Positions 35,618-45,018 of a stretch of DNA of 64,000 bases are shown here, piece after piece. A program made the position numbers and the translations under genes. The stretch's first letter is position 1. The number at the start of each line of letters is the position of its first letter. The DNA lies in the NCBI GenBank assembly GCA_948934525.1, contig CAQZSK010000007.1, positions 1-64,000 of the forward strand, in the 5' to 3' direction. The notes beneath the pieces are model-generated. The model saw only the letters and a list, made by a program, of their open reading frames with translations. It searched no databases and was not told the DNA's origin. The stretch is from an uncultured Clostridia bacterium. GTDB lineage: Bacteria > Bacillota > Clostridia > TANB77 > CAG-508.

Positions 35618-35646
35618 TTGACTTTTGCCAATTTTTGTAGTATAAT
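35618..35646 (+). promoter_or_regulatory. Promoter of the CarD-family gene
   Basis: TTGACT (35618-35623), 17-bp spacer, TATAAT (35641-35646). Confidence 0.75.
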
Positions 35647-35723
35647 AGTTATGTGGTTTAAGAAGAGACAATCCCTTTCTTAACTAACTAAATTATATTT
35701 TGCAAATGGAAAGGAGGACTTAC

Positions 35724-36299
35724 ATGTTTAATGTAGGTGATAAAATTGTATATCCAATGCACGGAGCAGGAACAATAGATGCGATAGAAGAGAAAAATAT
35801 TCTAGGAGAGAACCAAGCTTATTATATTATCAAAATGCCAGGAGAAGTAAAGGTAATGGTTCCAACAGCTAAAGCAGAACAAATTGGTGTAAGAAATATA
35901 ATAGGTAAAGAAGAAGCTGAAAAGGTTATTTCAATTTTAGGAGAAGATGAAACAGAAATGTCTCAAAATTGGAATAAAAGATATAGAGATAATATGGAAA
36001 AAATGAAAAGTGGAGACGTATATGAGATTGCAGATGTTGTTAGAAATCTAGCTTTCAAGCAAAAGGAAAAAGGATTGTCTACCGGTGAAAAGAAAATGCT
36101 TTCCAATGCAAAACAAATTTTAGTTAGTGAGTTAGTTTTAGCAGAACACGCTTCACAAGAAGAAGTAGAAGAACTAATTGATAATAAAATAAGTCTATCA
36201 TTTGATGAGTATAGAGCACCACATGAGGAGATTGATTTAAATACAAGTATGGTTAATAAATTTATTCCATTTGATAATGATGGAACTACTAACCTATAA
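35724..36299 (+). CDS. CarD/CdnL-family transcription regulator
   Basis: 191 residues from the ATG at 35724, 6 nt after AAAGGAGG; the frame from 35700 lacks a site. N-terminal Tudor-like RNA-polymerase-interacting domain (FNVGDKIVYPMHGAGTIDAIEEK ... YYIIKMPGEVKVMVP), then a helical C-terminal domain. CarD proteins bind the beta subunit and stabilise open complexes. No obvious operon partners. Confidence 0.93.
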   Translation: MFNVGDKIVYPMHGAGTIDAIEEKNILGENQAYYIIKMPGEVKVMVPTAKAEQIGVRNIIGKEEAEKVISILGEDETEMSQNWNKRYRDNMEKMKSGDVYEIADVVRNLAFKQKEKGLSTGEKKMLSNAKQILVSELVLAEHASQEEVEELIDNKISLSFDEYRAPHEEIDLNTSMVNKFIPFDNDGTTNL

Positions 36300-36311
36300 A
36301 AATAAATATAA

Positions 36312-36346
36312 AGCAGTGTAATCTTAAAGATTGCACTGTTTATTTT
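36312..36346 (+). terminator. Terminator of the CarD-family gene
   Basis: AGCAGTGTAATCTT (36312-36325) pairs with AAGATTGCACTGTT (36327-36340) with one G-U pair, followed by TATTTTG. Confidence 0.65.
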
Positions 36347-36478
36347 GTCAGGTTGGGGACGTTCCTTTTTTTGACAAAAGTGTTATGCTAGGGACATGCC
36401 TTTCAGATATAGAAAACGAAGGTGTGTCCCCATTCTGACAAAATTATCAAAAAAAGGAATGTCCCCAACTTTACAAAA
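36343..36478 (+). repeat. GGGGAC-family palindrome with 32-bp arms
   Basis: The arms 36343-36374 and 36447-36478 match as inverted repeats at 29 of 32 positions. An inner pair (AGGGACATGCCTTTC / GAAGGTGTGTCCC) gives a cruciform-like layout. The 36300-36637 gap holds this element plus the terminator; the remaining 160 bp show nothing recognisable apart from the dnaG ribosome binding site. Confidence 0.75.
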
Positions 36479-36637
36479 AATGGAATTGTCAAATTGTGCA
36501 GAAGGATTTATTAGTTTTATGTCGAATAATATATTAATGAGAATACTAATACAACTTTATGTTGAGATAAGAAAAATAAAATACTTCGTGATAAGAAATT
36601 GAGGGGAAGAGAGATAGAGAAAGGTAGTTAGTTTAAG

Positions 36638-38422
36638 TTGGTAAGATATAGTGATGAACTAATTGAAGAAATTAGAAGTAATAATGATATTGTAGATGTC
36701 ATCTCACAATATGTTACTTTAAAAAGAAGTGGGAGAAACTTTTTTGGAATATGTCCATTTCACAAAGAAAAATCTCCTTCTTTTGCTGTTTCACCAGACA
36801 AGCAAATCTTTCATTGTTTTGGTTGTGGAGCAGGAGGCAATGTGATTCACTTTGTTAGTAAAATAGAAAGTTTAAATTTTAGAGAAACAATAGAACTATT
36901 GGCAGAAAGAGCCCGTATTGAACTTCCAACATTAGAAAATAGTGAAGATGATAAAACAATGAGATTAAAAGCAAGGGTTTATGAAATCAATCAAATTGCA
37001 GCAGAATTTTATCACGAGAATTTGTACAAGCCAACATCAAAGCCTGCTCAAGAGTATATTAAAAAAAGAAAGTTAGATAACAATACCTTAAAAGCCTTTT
37101 TAATTGGATATGCAGGTAATTTTGATGAATTATATAGAATGCTAAAAGAAAAAGGCTATACAGAAGAAGAAATGTTAGCATCAAGTTTAATCAAAAAAGC
37201 ACCAGATGGCAAGTTTATGGATAGCTTTCGAAAAAGATTGATGTTTCCAATTCAAGATGTTAGAGATAAAGTAATTGCCTTTGGCGGAAGGGTGTTAGAT
37301 GATAGTAAACCAAAATATATCAACTCACCAGAAAATATTGTATATAGCAAAGGCAGACACTTATTTGGACTAAATGTAGCAAAACGTCATGATACAAAGC
37401 AAATTATCATTGTGGAAGGCTATATGGATGCAATTTCTCTTTATCAAAGGGGAATTACCAATGTAGTAGCATCACTTGGAACTGCTTTAACAGAAGCCCA
37501 AGGAAGATTACTAAGAAGACATAGCGAAAAAGTAATTTTAGGATATGATGCAGATGGTGCAGGTCAAAATGCAATTTTAAGAGGAATGGAAATTTTACAA
37601 AATATGGGATGTGATCTTCGTGTTTTACAAATAGAAGGAGCAAAAGATCCTGATGAATATGTAGTAAAATTTGGTCCAGAAAGATTTTTAAAATGTGTAG
37701 ATAATAGCATATCTCTAGTAGAGTTCAAAGTAAAAATACTCAAAAAAGATTTGAATTTGGAAGTGACTAACGATAAAATTAAATTTTTAAATGAAATTGC
37801 AAAAGTTTTAGCAAAAATAAGTAATCAGATGGAAAGAGAAATCTATATTGATAAACTTTCTAAAGATTACAAGATTTCAAAAGAAGCGATACAAGCAGAA
37901 ATTAATAAGTTAATGCATGCAGGAAGTAGTGGAACTAAAAAATTAGAAAAAACGGTACGTCAAGTAAATGCAGCAAAGCAAGAAGGATTAAAGGAAATTT
38001 CACCAACAATTACAAAAAGAGAAAACATGGTAATTTATCTATTAATCAATGAAGCTGAAAAGGCATATCAGAGTTTAAAAGAAATTGTTTTTCCAGAAAA
38101 CTTTCAAAATCCATTAAATGTACAGATTTTAAAAAAATTGTATGAAGAATTAGAAAAAGGAAATAGTAATACTAGTCAAATATTAGATAAATTTGAAGAA
38201 GAAAATATTATTAGTCATTTAACAGAAATTATGGCATATGATTTTGAAATTACAGATGTCAATAAAGCAATAGAGGATTTGATTAGTATTTATGAGAAAG
38301 AAAAGCTAGTGCAAAGAAGAAATGAGATATTAAAGCAATTAGAGGAAGGCAATGGAGAAAGTATAAGTCAATTAGAAAATGAATTAAATGAAGTCATTTT
38401 GAAATTGGCAAAGATGAAGTAG
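36638..38422 (+). CDS. dnaG: DNA primase
   Basis: 594 residues, TTG start (VRYSDELIEEIRSNNDIVDVIS is the normal N-terminus; GAGAAAGG upstream). Zinc-binding CHC2 finger C39, H42, C60, C63; primase core with TOPRIM 'IIVEGYMDAISL' and 'LGYDADGAGQNA'; C-terminal helicase-binding domain. Makes RNA primers for replication. 10 bp before rpoD; the frequent rpsU partner is absent. Confidence 0.96.
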   Translation: MVRYSDELIEEIRSNNDIVDVISQYVTLKRSGRNFFGICPFHKEKSPSFAVSPDKQIFHCFGCGAGGNVIHFVSKIESLNFRETIELLAERARIELPTLENSEDDKTMRLKARVYEINQIAAEFYHENLYKPTSKPAQEYIKKRKLDNNTLKAFLIGYAGNFDELYRMLKEKGYTEEEMLASSLIKKAPDGKFMDSFRKRLMFPIQDVRDKVIAFGGRVLDDSKPKYINSPENIVYSKGRHLFGLNVAKRHDTKQIIIVEGYMDAISLYQRGITNVVASLGTALTEAQGRLLRRHSEKVILGYDADGAGQNAILRGMEILQNMGCDLRVLQIEGAKDPDEYVVKFGPERFLKCVDNSISLVEFKVKILKKDLNLEVTNDKIKFLNEIAKVLAKISNQMEREIYIDKLSKDYKISKEAIQAEINKLMHAGSSGTKKLEKTVRQVNAAKQEGLKEISPTITKRENMVIYLLINEAEKAYQSLKEIVFPENFQNPLNVQILKKLYEELEKGNSNTSQILDKFEEENIISHLTEIMAYDFEITDVNKAIEDLISIYEKEKLVQRRNEILKQLEEGNGESISQLENELNEVILKLAKMK

Positions 38423-38432
38423 GAGGCTGAAA

Positions 38433-39749
38433 ATGAAAAAGGTAGAAAGTAAAAAGTCAGCAGATGAAAATAAAAAAGTGAAAAAGGAAGTTGTAGAAAA
38501 TAAAGAAACAAATAAGACAGAAAAAGAAGAGAAGAAAATAGAAAAGAAGCAAACAAAGCCAACAGAATCTAAAAAAGAAGATAAAAAGCAGAATGAAGTA
38601 GCAAAAATAGAAAGTGCAAAGGCAGTAGAAACAAAAGAAAAAGGAGAAAAAAAGAAAGAAATAGATGAAGTAAGTAAACAAAAAGTAGAAACCATTTTGA
38701 AAAGGGCAAAAGAAAATGGAAAGATTACTTATGGAGAGCTTGCTAATGAATTAGAAGATACAAATCCTGACCAAATTGATAAAGTATTTGATGCTTTTGA
38801 AGATTTGGGAGTTAGTGTTCTACAAGATGATGATTTAGAGATAGAGCCAGATTTAGAAGATTTACAAGATGTAGAAGACATTAAGTTAGAGGAGATTGAT
38901 CTAACTAATATTGAAGGGGTTAGTATAGATGATCCTGTTAGAATGTATTTAAGAGAGATTGGAAAAATCCCACTTTTAACATATGACCAAGAATTAGAAT
39001 TAGCAACAGAAATTTTAGCAGGTAGTGAAGATGCAAAACAAAGGCTAACAGAATCAAACCTAAGATTAGTAGTTAGTATTGCTAAGAAGTATGTAGGAAG
39101 AGGAATGCTTTTCTTAGATTTAATTCAAGAAGGTAATATGGGACTTATCAAAGCAGTAGAAAAATTTGACTATACCAAAGGTTTCAAATTTAGTACCTAT
39201 GCAACCTGGTGGATTAGACAAGCTATAACCAGAGCAATAGCAGATCAGGCAAGAACCATTCGTATTCCTGTTCACATGGTTGAAACCATTAATAAATTGA
39301 TTAGAACATCAAGACATTTATTACAACAAAAAGGACGTGAGCCATCTCCTGAAGAAATTGCAGAAGAAATGGAAATACCAGTAGAAAGAGTTATGGAAAT
39401 TCAGAAAATAGCTCAAGACCCAGTATCTTTAGAAACACCAATTGGCGAAGAAGATGATAGTCATTTAGGAGACTTTATTCAAGATGAAGATAGTCCAGCA
39501 CCACAAGATTCAGCAGCTTACACATTACTTCGTGAACAACTAGAAGAAGTAATGAACACATTAACACCAAGAGAAGCAAAAGTTTTGAAATTAAGATTTG
39601 GTTTAGAGGACGGAAAAGCACGCACACTAGAAGAAGTAGGAAGGGAATTCATGGTTACACGTGAGAGAATTAGACAAATTGAAGCAAAAGCCCTTAGAAA
39701 ATTAAGACATCCATCACGTTCTAAAAAACTAAGAGATTATATGAACTAA
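38433..39749 (+). CDS. rpoD: RNA polymerase primary sigma factor SigA/RpoD
   Basis: 438 residues. The first 75 residues are a Lys/Glu-rich low-complexity leader; region 1.1-like follows (VSKQKVETILKRAKENGKITYGELANEL), then 1.2 (DDPVRMYLREIGKIPLL), region 2 (GLIKAVEKFDYTKGFKFSTYATWWIRQAI), 3 and 4 with HTH 'TLEEVGREFMVTRERIRQIEAKALRKLRHPSR'. Housekeeping sigma factor. AGGAGG precedes the ATG; translated with dnaG. Confidence 0.96.
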   Translation: MKKVESKKSADENKKVKKEVVENKETNKTEKEEKKIEKKQTKPTESKKEDKKQNEVAKIESAKAVETKEKGEKKKEIDEVSKQKVETILKRAKENGKITYGELANELEDTNPDQIDKVFDAFEDLGVSVLQDDDLEIEPDLEDLQDVEDIKLEEIDLTNIEGVSIDDPVRMYLREIGKIPLLTYDQELELATEILAGSEDAKQRLTESNLRLVVSIAKKYVGRGMLFLDLIQEGNMGLIKAVEKFDYTKGFKFSTYATWWIRQAITRAIADQARTIRIPVHMVETINKLIRTSRHLLQQKGREPSPEEIAEEMEIPVERVMEIQKIAQDPVSLETPIGEEDDSHLGDFIQDEDSPAPQDSAAYTLLREQLEEVMNTLTPREAKVLKLRFGLEDGKARTLEEVGREFMVTRERIRQIEAKALRKLRHPSRSKKLRDYMN

Positions 39750-39791
39750 ACTGCTCTGTGAGAAGAAAAGATAGTAAATAGCTCCAAAGGC

Positions 39792-39820
39792 TTGATTTAA
39801 TAGGAAAAATGTGGTATAAT
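39792..39820 (+). promoter_or_regulatory. Promoter of the 39863 gene
   Basis: TTGATT (39792-39797), 17-bp spacer, TATAAT (39815-39820) with a TGG extension. Confidence 0.65.
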
Positions 39821-39862
39821 AGAATATGTGATAAAAAAAGTAGCCAACCAATGGAGGGAAAT

Positions 39863-40165
39863 ATGAGAGTTAGAGAAAAAAATAACCTTTTGAATTTTTT
39901 AAAAAAAGTATTTATAGATGTAGATTATCCGGATGGAGAAGAGATTGATATAGGAAGAAGTGAAGATCCTGAAATGAAAGATTTAAGAGAATCGTTAGAC
40001 AGAGTAGGAGATTTAGAAAGAAGCTTCTATGTTTCTAATTCTTCACCAAAAGGCGGAAAATCTAACAGTATTGTAGAAAAAGCAGAAGTAAATACAACAA
40101 AAGCTATGGAAGCAGCAGAAAAGAAAGAAGTTAGAAAAGAACAACAAGTGGAAAAAGAAAAATAG
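39863..40165 (+). CDS. Small charged protein of unknown function
   Basis: 100 residues from the ATG at 39863, 5 nt after GGAGGG; a frame from 39809 runs back over the promoter. Not recognised. N-terminal third: 'NNLLNFLKKVFIDVDYPDGEEIDIGRSEDPEMKDLRESLDRVGDLERSF', possibly helical; C-terminal half is Ala/Lys/Glu-rich and ends KEQQVEKEK. No signal peptide or membrane helix. Own promoter and terminator, so a single-gene unit. Confidence 0.7.
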   Translation: MRVREKNNLLNFLKKVFIDVDYPDGEEIDIGRSEDPEMKDLRESLDRVGDLERSFYVSNSSPKGGKSNSIVEKAEVNTTKAMEAAEKKEVRKEQQVEKEK

Positions 40166-40170
40166 AAGAA

Positions 40171-40201
40171 AAAAGTTGAGAAAACTCAACTTTTTCTTTT
40201 T
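40171..40201 (+). terminator. Terminator of the 39863 gene
   Basis: AAAAGTTGAG (40171-40180), loop AAAA, CTCAACTTTT (40185-40194), then TCTTTTT. Confidence 0.8.
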
Positions 40202-40207
40202 CTACTA

Positions 40208-40236
40208 TTGACAAAAATGCAAGGGGAGATTATAAT
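40208..40236 (+). promoter_or_regulatory. Consensus promoter of tRNA-Met
   Basis: TTGACA (40208-40213), 17-bp spacer, TATAAT (40231-40236): a full consensus match 13 bp before the tRNA. Confidence 0.8.
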
Positions 40237-40249
40237 ATTAAATGCATAT

Positions 40250-40326
40250 GGCGACGTAGCTCAGTTGGCTAGAGCAACCGGTTCATACCCGGTAGGTCGT
40301 AGGTTCGAGCCCCACCGTCGCTACCA
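40250..40326 (+). tRNA. tRNA-Met (anticodon CAT)
   Basis: 77 nt with an encoded CCA. Acceptor GGCGACG / CGTCGCT, D arm GCTC/GAGC, anticodon stem ACCGG/CCGGT with loop TTCATAC, 5-nt variable loop, T loop TTCGAGC. The 3-G run of initiator tRNA is absent from the anticodon stem, so this is elongator Met or a CAT tRNA modified for Ile. Two irregularities: G1-U72 at the acceptor end and an A-C mismatch in the T stem (GTAGG/CCCAC). Confidence 0.93.
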
Positions 40327-40334
40327 ATAAAAGA

Positions 40335-40371
40335 AAAAATAACTTGTATCAATTGATACAAGTTATTTTTT
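40335..40371 (+). terminator. Terminator of tRNA-Met
   Basis: A perfect palindrome around AACTTGTATCAATTGATACA (40341-40360 and on) flanked by A- and T-runs; ends TTATTTTTTG. Confidence 0.85.
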
Positions 40372-40395
40372 GTAGAGTAATAAATATATATTATC

Positions 40396-40617
40396 TTATT
40401 CTACTCTTCTTTCACTTCTAGAACTACCACACATTTTTTCATATTCCTTACACTTGATTTTGTATTCTATCTGTTGTGTCAAATAGCGATAATACATAAA
40501 TCCCTGCTCATATTGCATCATAGGATTAAACATACTTGGATCTCCCATAATAGGATCACAGCCAATATCATAATTCATATAAGGTGGAAAATTATAATTC
40601 ATATCATTTTTATCCAT
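40396..40617 (-). CDS. Small Tyr/Met-rich protein, possibly sporulation-linked
   Basis: 73 residues, not recognised. Rich in Tyr, Met, Asn and Pro in the first half (NYNFPPYMNYDIGCDPIMGD), then a helical 'YYRYLTQQIEYKIKCKEYEKMC'. AAAGGAT precedes the ATG. Directly downstream of ylbJ on the same strand with a 74-bp gap, so probably co-transcribed; a coat or spore-associated role is only an inference from composition and neighbour. Confidence 0.6.
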   Translation of the reverse strand: MDKNDMNYNFPPYMNYDIGCDPIMGDPSMFNPMMQYEQGFMYYRYLTQQIEYKIKCKEYEKMCGSSRSERRVE

Positions 40618-40691
40618 AAAATCTATCCTTTCTATTAGTAAAATACTATTCTATAAACTTCAAAATATTACAATTTATCAGTCAGTAGATA

Positions 40692-41843
40692 TTATAAATT
40701 GAACTGTAAAAAAGGAATAAATTGCAATGCAAGACCTGTATATAAACTAGCTAAGCAACCTTGTAATAATTTGCCATATGTATATTTTTTGATAGATAAT
40801 CCATTTTTACTAATAATACTAAAGACTTGTAGTAAGACTGAAAAGCCTCCAAATCCTAACAAAAAGGAACAAAAAATAATACTAGTAGAAAGATTTTTGA
40901 CAGGAGTTCCAGCTACTAAACTAACTCCATTTGTTAGTTCTACAATTCCAGAGAAGAAAGGCTTACAAAACTCATAAGGAATATGGAATGCAGAAAACAT
41001 AGGAGAACAAATGCGTGAAAAATTATCTAGTAAATGGCTTTGGTTTAAAATAGAAATCACAACAGAGAATAGTACCACAAATCCGCCAATTAATAAGATA
41101 GTAGAAGTAGCATTTTTGATACTAGTACCTAAGATTTCCCCCAGAGAAGAAAAAGTAGGTGGAGTAGCTTTAGGAGAAGATATAGGTATGTTTTTCTTTC
41201 CGTTATGAATAGTATCAGCTATAGAATAGGATGATTTAAAATCATGCTTTCTTTTATGAAGAGTACAGATATTTAAAATAATGCCAACACTAATACAAGC
41301 TAAAATATGAGTAATTAATAGTAGAATACCAATAGTGGTATTGCCAAATAAGGTAATACCAACTGTGCCAATAATAAATAAAGGACCAGAGTTATTGGTA
41401 AAAGCAAGCATTCTTTCAGCTTCTTCTTTGGTACAAATGCCTTGTTCTATAAAATTAGAAACAATTTTAGCACCTACAGGATAGCCACTAATTAGTCCCA
41501 TAATAAAGGCAAAAGCAGCTTCGCCAGGTACACCAAATAAAGGACGCATAATAGGCGTAAGCCATTTGCCAAGACAAGATACAACATTGGTATAGCTTAA
41601 CATTTCTGTTGCTACAAAGAATGGAAATAGAGATGGAACTACTGCAGTAGCCCATAGAATAAGCCCATTTTTAGCAGCAGATAAATTTGTTCTAGAAAAA
41701 AGAACTAAGCAAATCGTAAAAAGACAAAACAAAATAGTAACTCCATTTCGCTTTAAAGAATATACCCAGATCTTAATTTTACTTTTATTTTGTGTATGCT
41801 CCAATACCATAGAAGGATTAGAGGTAGAAAATTCTTTAACCAT
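40692..41843 (-). CDS. ylbJ: Sporulation integral membrane protein YlbJ
   Basis: 383 residues, eight or more predicted membrane helices, nucleoside-recognition (Gate) type domain: 'ILWATAVVPSLFPFFVATEML', 'FIMGLISGYPVGAKIVSNFIEQG', 'LAFTNNSGPLFIIGTVG'. In Bacillus YlbJ is made under SigmaE and needed for sporulation. AAGGAG precedes the ATG. Its presence with spoIIID nearby argues for an endospore-forming lineage. Confidence 0.9.
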   Translation of the reverse strand: MVKEFSTSNPSMVLEHTQNKSKIKIWVYSLKRNGVTILFCLFTICLVLFSRTNLSAAKNGLILWATAVVPSLFPFFVATEMLSYTNVVSCLGKWLTPIMRPLFGVPGEAAFAFIMGLISGYPVGAKIVSNFIEQGICTKEEAERMLAFTNNSGPLFIIGTVGITLFGNTTIGILLLITHILACISVGIILNICTLHKRKHDFKSSYSIADTIHNGKKNIPISSPKATPPTFSSLGEILGTSIKNATSTILLIGGFVVLFSVVISILNQSHLLDNFSRICSPMFSAFHIPYEFCKPFFSGIVELTNGVSLVAGTPVKNLSTSIIFCSFLLGFGGFSVLLQVFSIISKNGLSIKKYTYGKLLQGCLASLYTGLALQFIPFLQFNL

Positions 41844-41860
41844 TGTAAATCTCCTTAGTC

Positions 41861-41876
41861 TGTCAGTTTAGGGACA
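41861..41876 (+). repeat. Solo half-unit of the GGGGAC repeat family
   Basis: TGTCAGTTTAGGGACA, identical to the unit in the centre of the 7336 palindrome. No inverted partner nearby. Confidence 0.5.
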
Positions 41877-41999
41877 TTAAGTTGCTAGCGGTTTATTTTA
41901 CACAGCAGATTTAAATTCCATAGTGCGATAAATTGTATAAAACTTGAAAAAAGTAACACAATATAACTTAAGAAAAATATATGCTAAAAGGAGAAATTT

Positions 42000-44618
42000 A
42001 TGTCCAAACAAGAGCAAGAGGAAAAAATAGATATTCAAAAAATTTATGGGGAAGTTTGTACAAGTAACAAAGAAGAGTTTTTGCAAAAAAACCATTTTTC
42101 AGCAAAGGGATTATCTCAAGAGGAGGTAAGAAAAAGACAGGAAAAATATGGAAGAAATCAAATGAAACAAGCAAAGCCAAAAAAGTGGTATCATTATTTA
42201 TGGCAAAGCTTTTCAAGCCCATTTAATTTGATTTTGCTAGGAATAGCTTTTGTACTCATATATATAGATGTAATTTTGCCTGAAACACCGAGTTATGCAA
42301 ATTTAATAGTTATACTAGCACTTATTCTCATTAGTACTTTTTTAGAATTTTTTGAGGTGTTTAAGTCAAATAAAGCGGCTGAAAAACTAAAAAAGCTAGT
42401 AGCTGTAAAAACTACTGTTTTAAGAGATGGAAAAGAGCAACAGATATATTTGGATGAAATTACTATAGGGGATGTAGTAGTGCTTTCAGCAGGAGAACTT
42501 ATTCCAGCAGACTTGAGAATAATAGAGCAAAAAGATTTGTATGTTGTACAATCTTCTCTAACAGGAGAATCAGATAGTGTACGAAAAGTAGAAAACACAG
42601 AAAATAAAGTGATAGAAGATATTACAGATTTAGACACGATTTGTTTTATGGGTACCAATGTTATGAGTGGTACAGGAAAAGGTGTTGTATTTAGAATTGC
42701 AGATGATACGTATTTTGGAAAAATAGCAGAAAGTATAGAACAGGGAAAACCAAAAACAAATTTTCAAAAAGGAATGGAAAGTGTTAGTAAGCTATTAATT
42801 CGTTTTATGCTTGTATTAATTCCAATTACCTTTTTAGTAAATAGTTTTAAACATGATACCTTAACAGCCTTTACATTTGCAGTAGCAATTGCAATAGGAA
42901 TTACACCATTGCTTTTACCAGTTATTTTATCTTCCAGTTTAGCAAAAGGTGCTATGAAGATGTCTAACAAAAAAACAATTGTAAAAAAATTAGATAGTAT
43001 TCAATCCTTTGGGGCAATGAATATTTTATGTACAGATAAAACAGGAACTTTAACAGAAGATAAAATTGTATTGGAAAAATATCTAAATATTGAGGGAGAA
43101 GAAGATAATAAAGTTTTAGAAACTACCTTTTTAAATTCATACTTTCAAACTGGATTAAAGGGAAATATTGATCAGGCAGTTATCGAAAGAATAACAGAAA
43201 GTGGAATACAAAAGATTGCAGAAGAGTATGAAAAAGTAGATGAAGTTCCCTTCGATTTTTCTAGAAGAAGGCTCTCTGTTATTTTAGTACCAAAAGAGAA
43301 AAAAGATCCTAAAATGATAATGATTACAAAAGGTGCGGTGGAGGAAACTTTAAACATTTGTACACAAATACTAGAAGAAAATGTAGTAAGACCTATGACA
43401 GGAGAGAAAAAAGCACAGATAAGACAGATGACCAAAAAGTTAAATGAAAGTGGACTTAGGGTAATTGCAATTTGTATTAAGGAATTTAGTGAAAAGAAGA
43501 ACTTTTCTAAAAAAGATGAAGAAAAAATGATATTAATGGGATTTGTAGGATTTTTAGATCCACCTAAAAAAAGTAGCAAAGAAGAAATTGCAAGATTAAA
43601 TCGTGATGGCATTCGTGTTATGGTATTAACAGGAGATAATGAATATGTAACAAAAGCCATTTGCCAAAAAGTAGATATTAATACAGATAAGATTGTGTTA
43701 GGCAGTAAAATTGATAAATTATCCGATATTGCACTTGGGAGATTGCTTAAGAAAACCAATGTACTTGCGAAGCTTTCACCAATCCAAAAGGCAAGAATTG
43801 TACGTGTTTTAAAAGAACAAGGAAATATTGTTGGTTATATGGGAGATGGAATTAATGATGCCCCTTCTATTAAAAATGCAGAAGTAGGAATTTCAGTAGA
43901 TACAGCAGTAGATATTACCAAGGAAACTGCAGATATTATTCTATTGAAGAAAAACTTAAATGTATTAACAGATGGGGTAATAGAGGGAAGAAAGACCTTT
44001 GGCAATTTATTAAAATACATTAAAATGGCAGTAAGTTTTAACTTTGGAGAGGTATTATCTATTTTAATTGCGAGTATCTTTTTGCCATTTTTTCCAATTA
44101 CGCCTATTCAGTTATTAGTACAAAGTTTATTATATGATATAGGACAATTATCTCTTCCTTATGATCATGTAGACCATGAATATTTGCAAAAACCAAAAAG
44201 ATGGAGTATGGATAGTATCAAGCATTTTATGTTATGGATGGGACCAACTAGTTCGATATTTGATTTATTTATTTTTGCAGTTTTATGGTTTGGATTTCAA
44301 ATTAAAGAAGCGGCTATTTTTCAATCCATTTGGTTTTCTTATGGAGTAGTTTCAAATTTAGTAGGATTGCACATTATTAGAACTGCCAAAATACCATTCA
44401 TTCAGAGCAATGCATCTTATGCAGTATATGCAACCTCTATTTTACTAAGCTTAATTGCAATTAGTGTGCCATTTACACCGTTGGGAGCATTATTAGGTTT
44501 AACTGCTATTCCAATGAAATATATTTTAATAATTATAATAGGAGTTCCTATTCTATATTGCTTTATTGCAAGTATTGTGAAAAGGGAATATATTAAAAAA
44601 TATGGAGAATGGCTATAA
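42000..44618 (+). CDS. mgtA: Magnesium-translocating P-type ATPase
   Basis: 872 residues. Actuator TGES, phosphorylation site DKTGTLT with Asp at about 346, 'MVLTGDNEYVTKAI', hinge 'GDGINDAPSIKNAEVGISVDTAVDITKETADIILL', about ten membrane helices, C-terminal 'LVQSLLYDIGQLSLPYDHVD' typical of MgtA/MgtB. Imports Mg2+ driven by ATP. AAAGGAGAAATTT precedes the ATG. No Mg riboswitch fits in the 120-bp leader. Confidence 0.93.
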   Translation: MSKQEQEEKIDIQKIYGEVCTSNKEEFLQKNHFSAKGLSQEEVRKRQEKYGRNQMKQAKPKKWYHYLWQSFSSPFNLILLGIAFVLIYIDVILPETPSYANLIVILALILISTFLEFFEVFKSNKAAEKLKKLVAVKTTVLRDGKEQQIYLDEITIGDVVVLSAGELIPADLRIIEQKDLYVVQSSLTGESDSVRKVENTENKVIEDITDLDTICFMGTNVMSGTGKGVVFRIADDTYFGKIAESIEQGKPKTNFQKGMESVSKLLIRFMLVLIPITFLVNSFKHDTLTAFTFAVAIAIGITPLLLPVILSSSLAKGAMKMSNKKTIVKKLDSIQSFGAMNILCTDKTGTLTEDKIVLEKYLNIEGEEDNKVLETTFLNSYFQTGLKGNIDQAVIERITESGIQKIAEEYEKVDEVPFDFSRRRLSVILVPKEKKDPKMIMITKGAVEETLNICTQILEENVVRPMTGEKKAQIRQMTKKLNESGLRVIAICIKEFSEKKNFSKKDEEKMILMGFVGFLDPPKKSSKEEIARLNRDGIRVMVLTGDNEYVTKAICQKVDINTDKIVLGSKIDKLSDIALGRLLKKTNVLAKLSPIQKARIVRVLKEQGNIVGYMGDGINDAPSIKNAEVGISVDTAVDITKETADIILLKKNLNVLTDGVIEGRKTFGNLLKYIKMAVSFNFGEVLSILIASIFLPFFPITPIQLLVQSLLYDIGQLSLPYDHVDHEYLQKPKRWSMDSIKHFMLWMGPTSSIFDLFIFAVLWFGFQIKEAAIFQSIWFSYGVVSNLVGLHIIRTAKIPFIQSNASYAVYATSILLSLIAISVPFTPLGALLGLTAIPMKYILIIIIGVPILYCFIASIVKREYIKKYGEWL

Positions 44619-44642
44619 AGAGTGGAAAAACCAGGAAAAGTA

Positions 44643-44651
44643 TGATATAAT
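44643..44651 (+). promoter_or_regulatory. Possible extended -10 promoter of spoIIID
   Basis: TGATATAAT (-10 at 44646-44651); no clear -35. In other Firmicutes spoIIID is SigmaE-dependent, so this may be fortuitous. Confidence 0.3.
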
Positions 44652-44700
44652 AAAATAGCAACTTGGCAAGCCAAGAATTTAAACAGGAGGTTTCTTTTTT

Positions 44701-44961
44701 ATGAAGTTCGAAGAAAGAAGAAGACGGTGCATAGAATTTGGATTATATATGGTCCAAGAGCAGTGTACTGTAAGACGGGTAGCAGAGGTTAAAGGAATTT
44801 CAAAATCTACTGTACACAAAGATCTGACTGTATTTCTTCCTATATGGGATAGTGGTCTGTACAAAAGCGTTAGGAGGGTCTTAGATAGAAATAAGGCGGA
44901 ACGTCATATTCGCGGAGGGCGGGCCACAAGGAAAAAGCTTAAAGGAAAAAAGAAAAAATAA
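44701..44961 (+). CDS. spoIIID: Sporulation transcription regulator SpoIIID
   Basis: 86 residues with the SpoIIID HTH: 'RRRCIEFGLYMVQEQCTVRRVAEVKGISKSTVHKDLTVFLP' and a basic C-terminal tail (RATRKKLKGKKKK). It switches gene expression in the mother cell during sporulation. AACAGGAGG precedes the ATG. Monocistronic with a strong terminator. Confidence 0.95.
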   Translation: MKFEERRRRCIEFGLYMVQEQCTVRRVAEVKGISKSTVHKDLTVFLPIWDSGLYKSVRRVLDRNKAERHIRGGRATRKKLKGKKKK

Positions 44962-44985
44962 GAAACCTACCAACATAGTTGGAAA

Positions 44986-45018
44986 ACACGTCTCCCATAA
45001 TGGGAGCGTGTTTTTTTT
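44986..45018 (+). terminator. Terminator of spoIIID
   Basis: ACACG-T-CTCCCA, loop TAA, TGGGAG-CGTGT (one bulge), followed by eight Ts. Confidence 0.85.

Noticed and set aside
36396..36602. 68-codon ORF on the plus strand
   Set aside because: It lies over the GGGGAC palindrome, has no ribosome binding site and no recognisable sequence.
41880..41999. Magnesium riboswitch before mgtA
   Set aside because: The leader is too short and lacks the conserved M-box segments.
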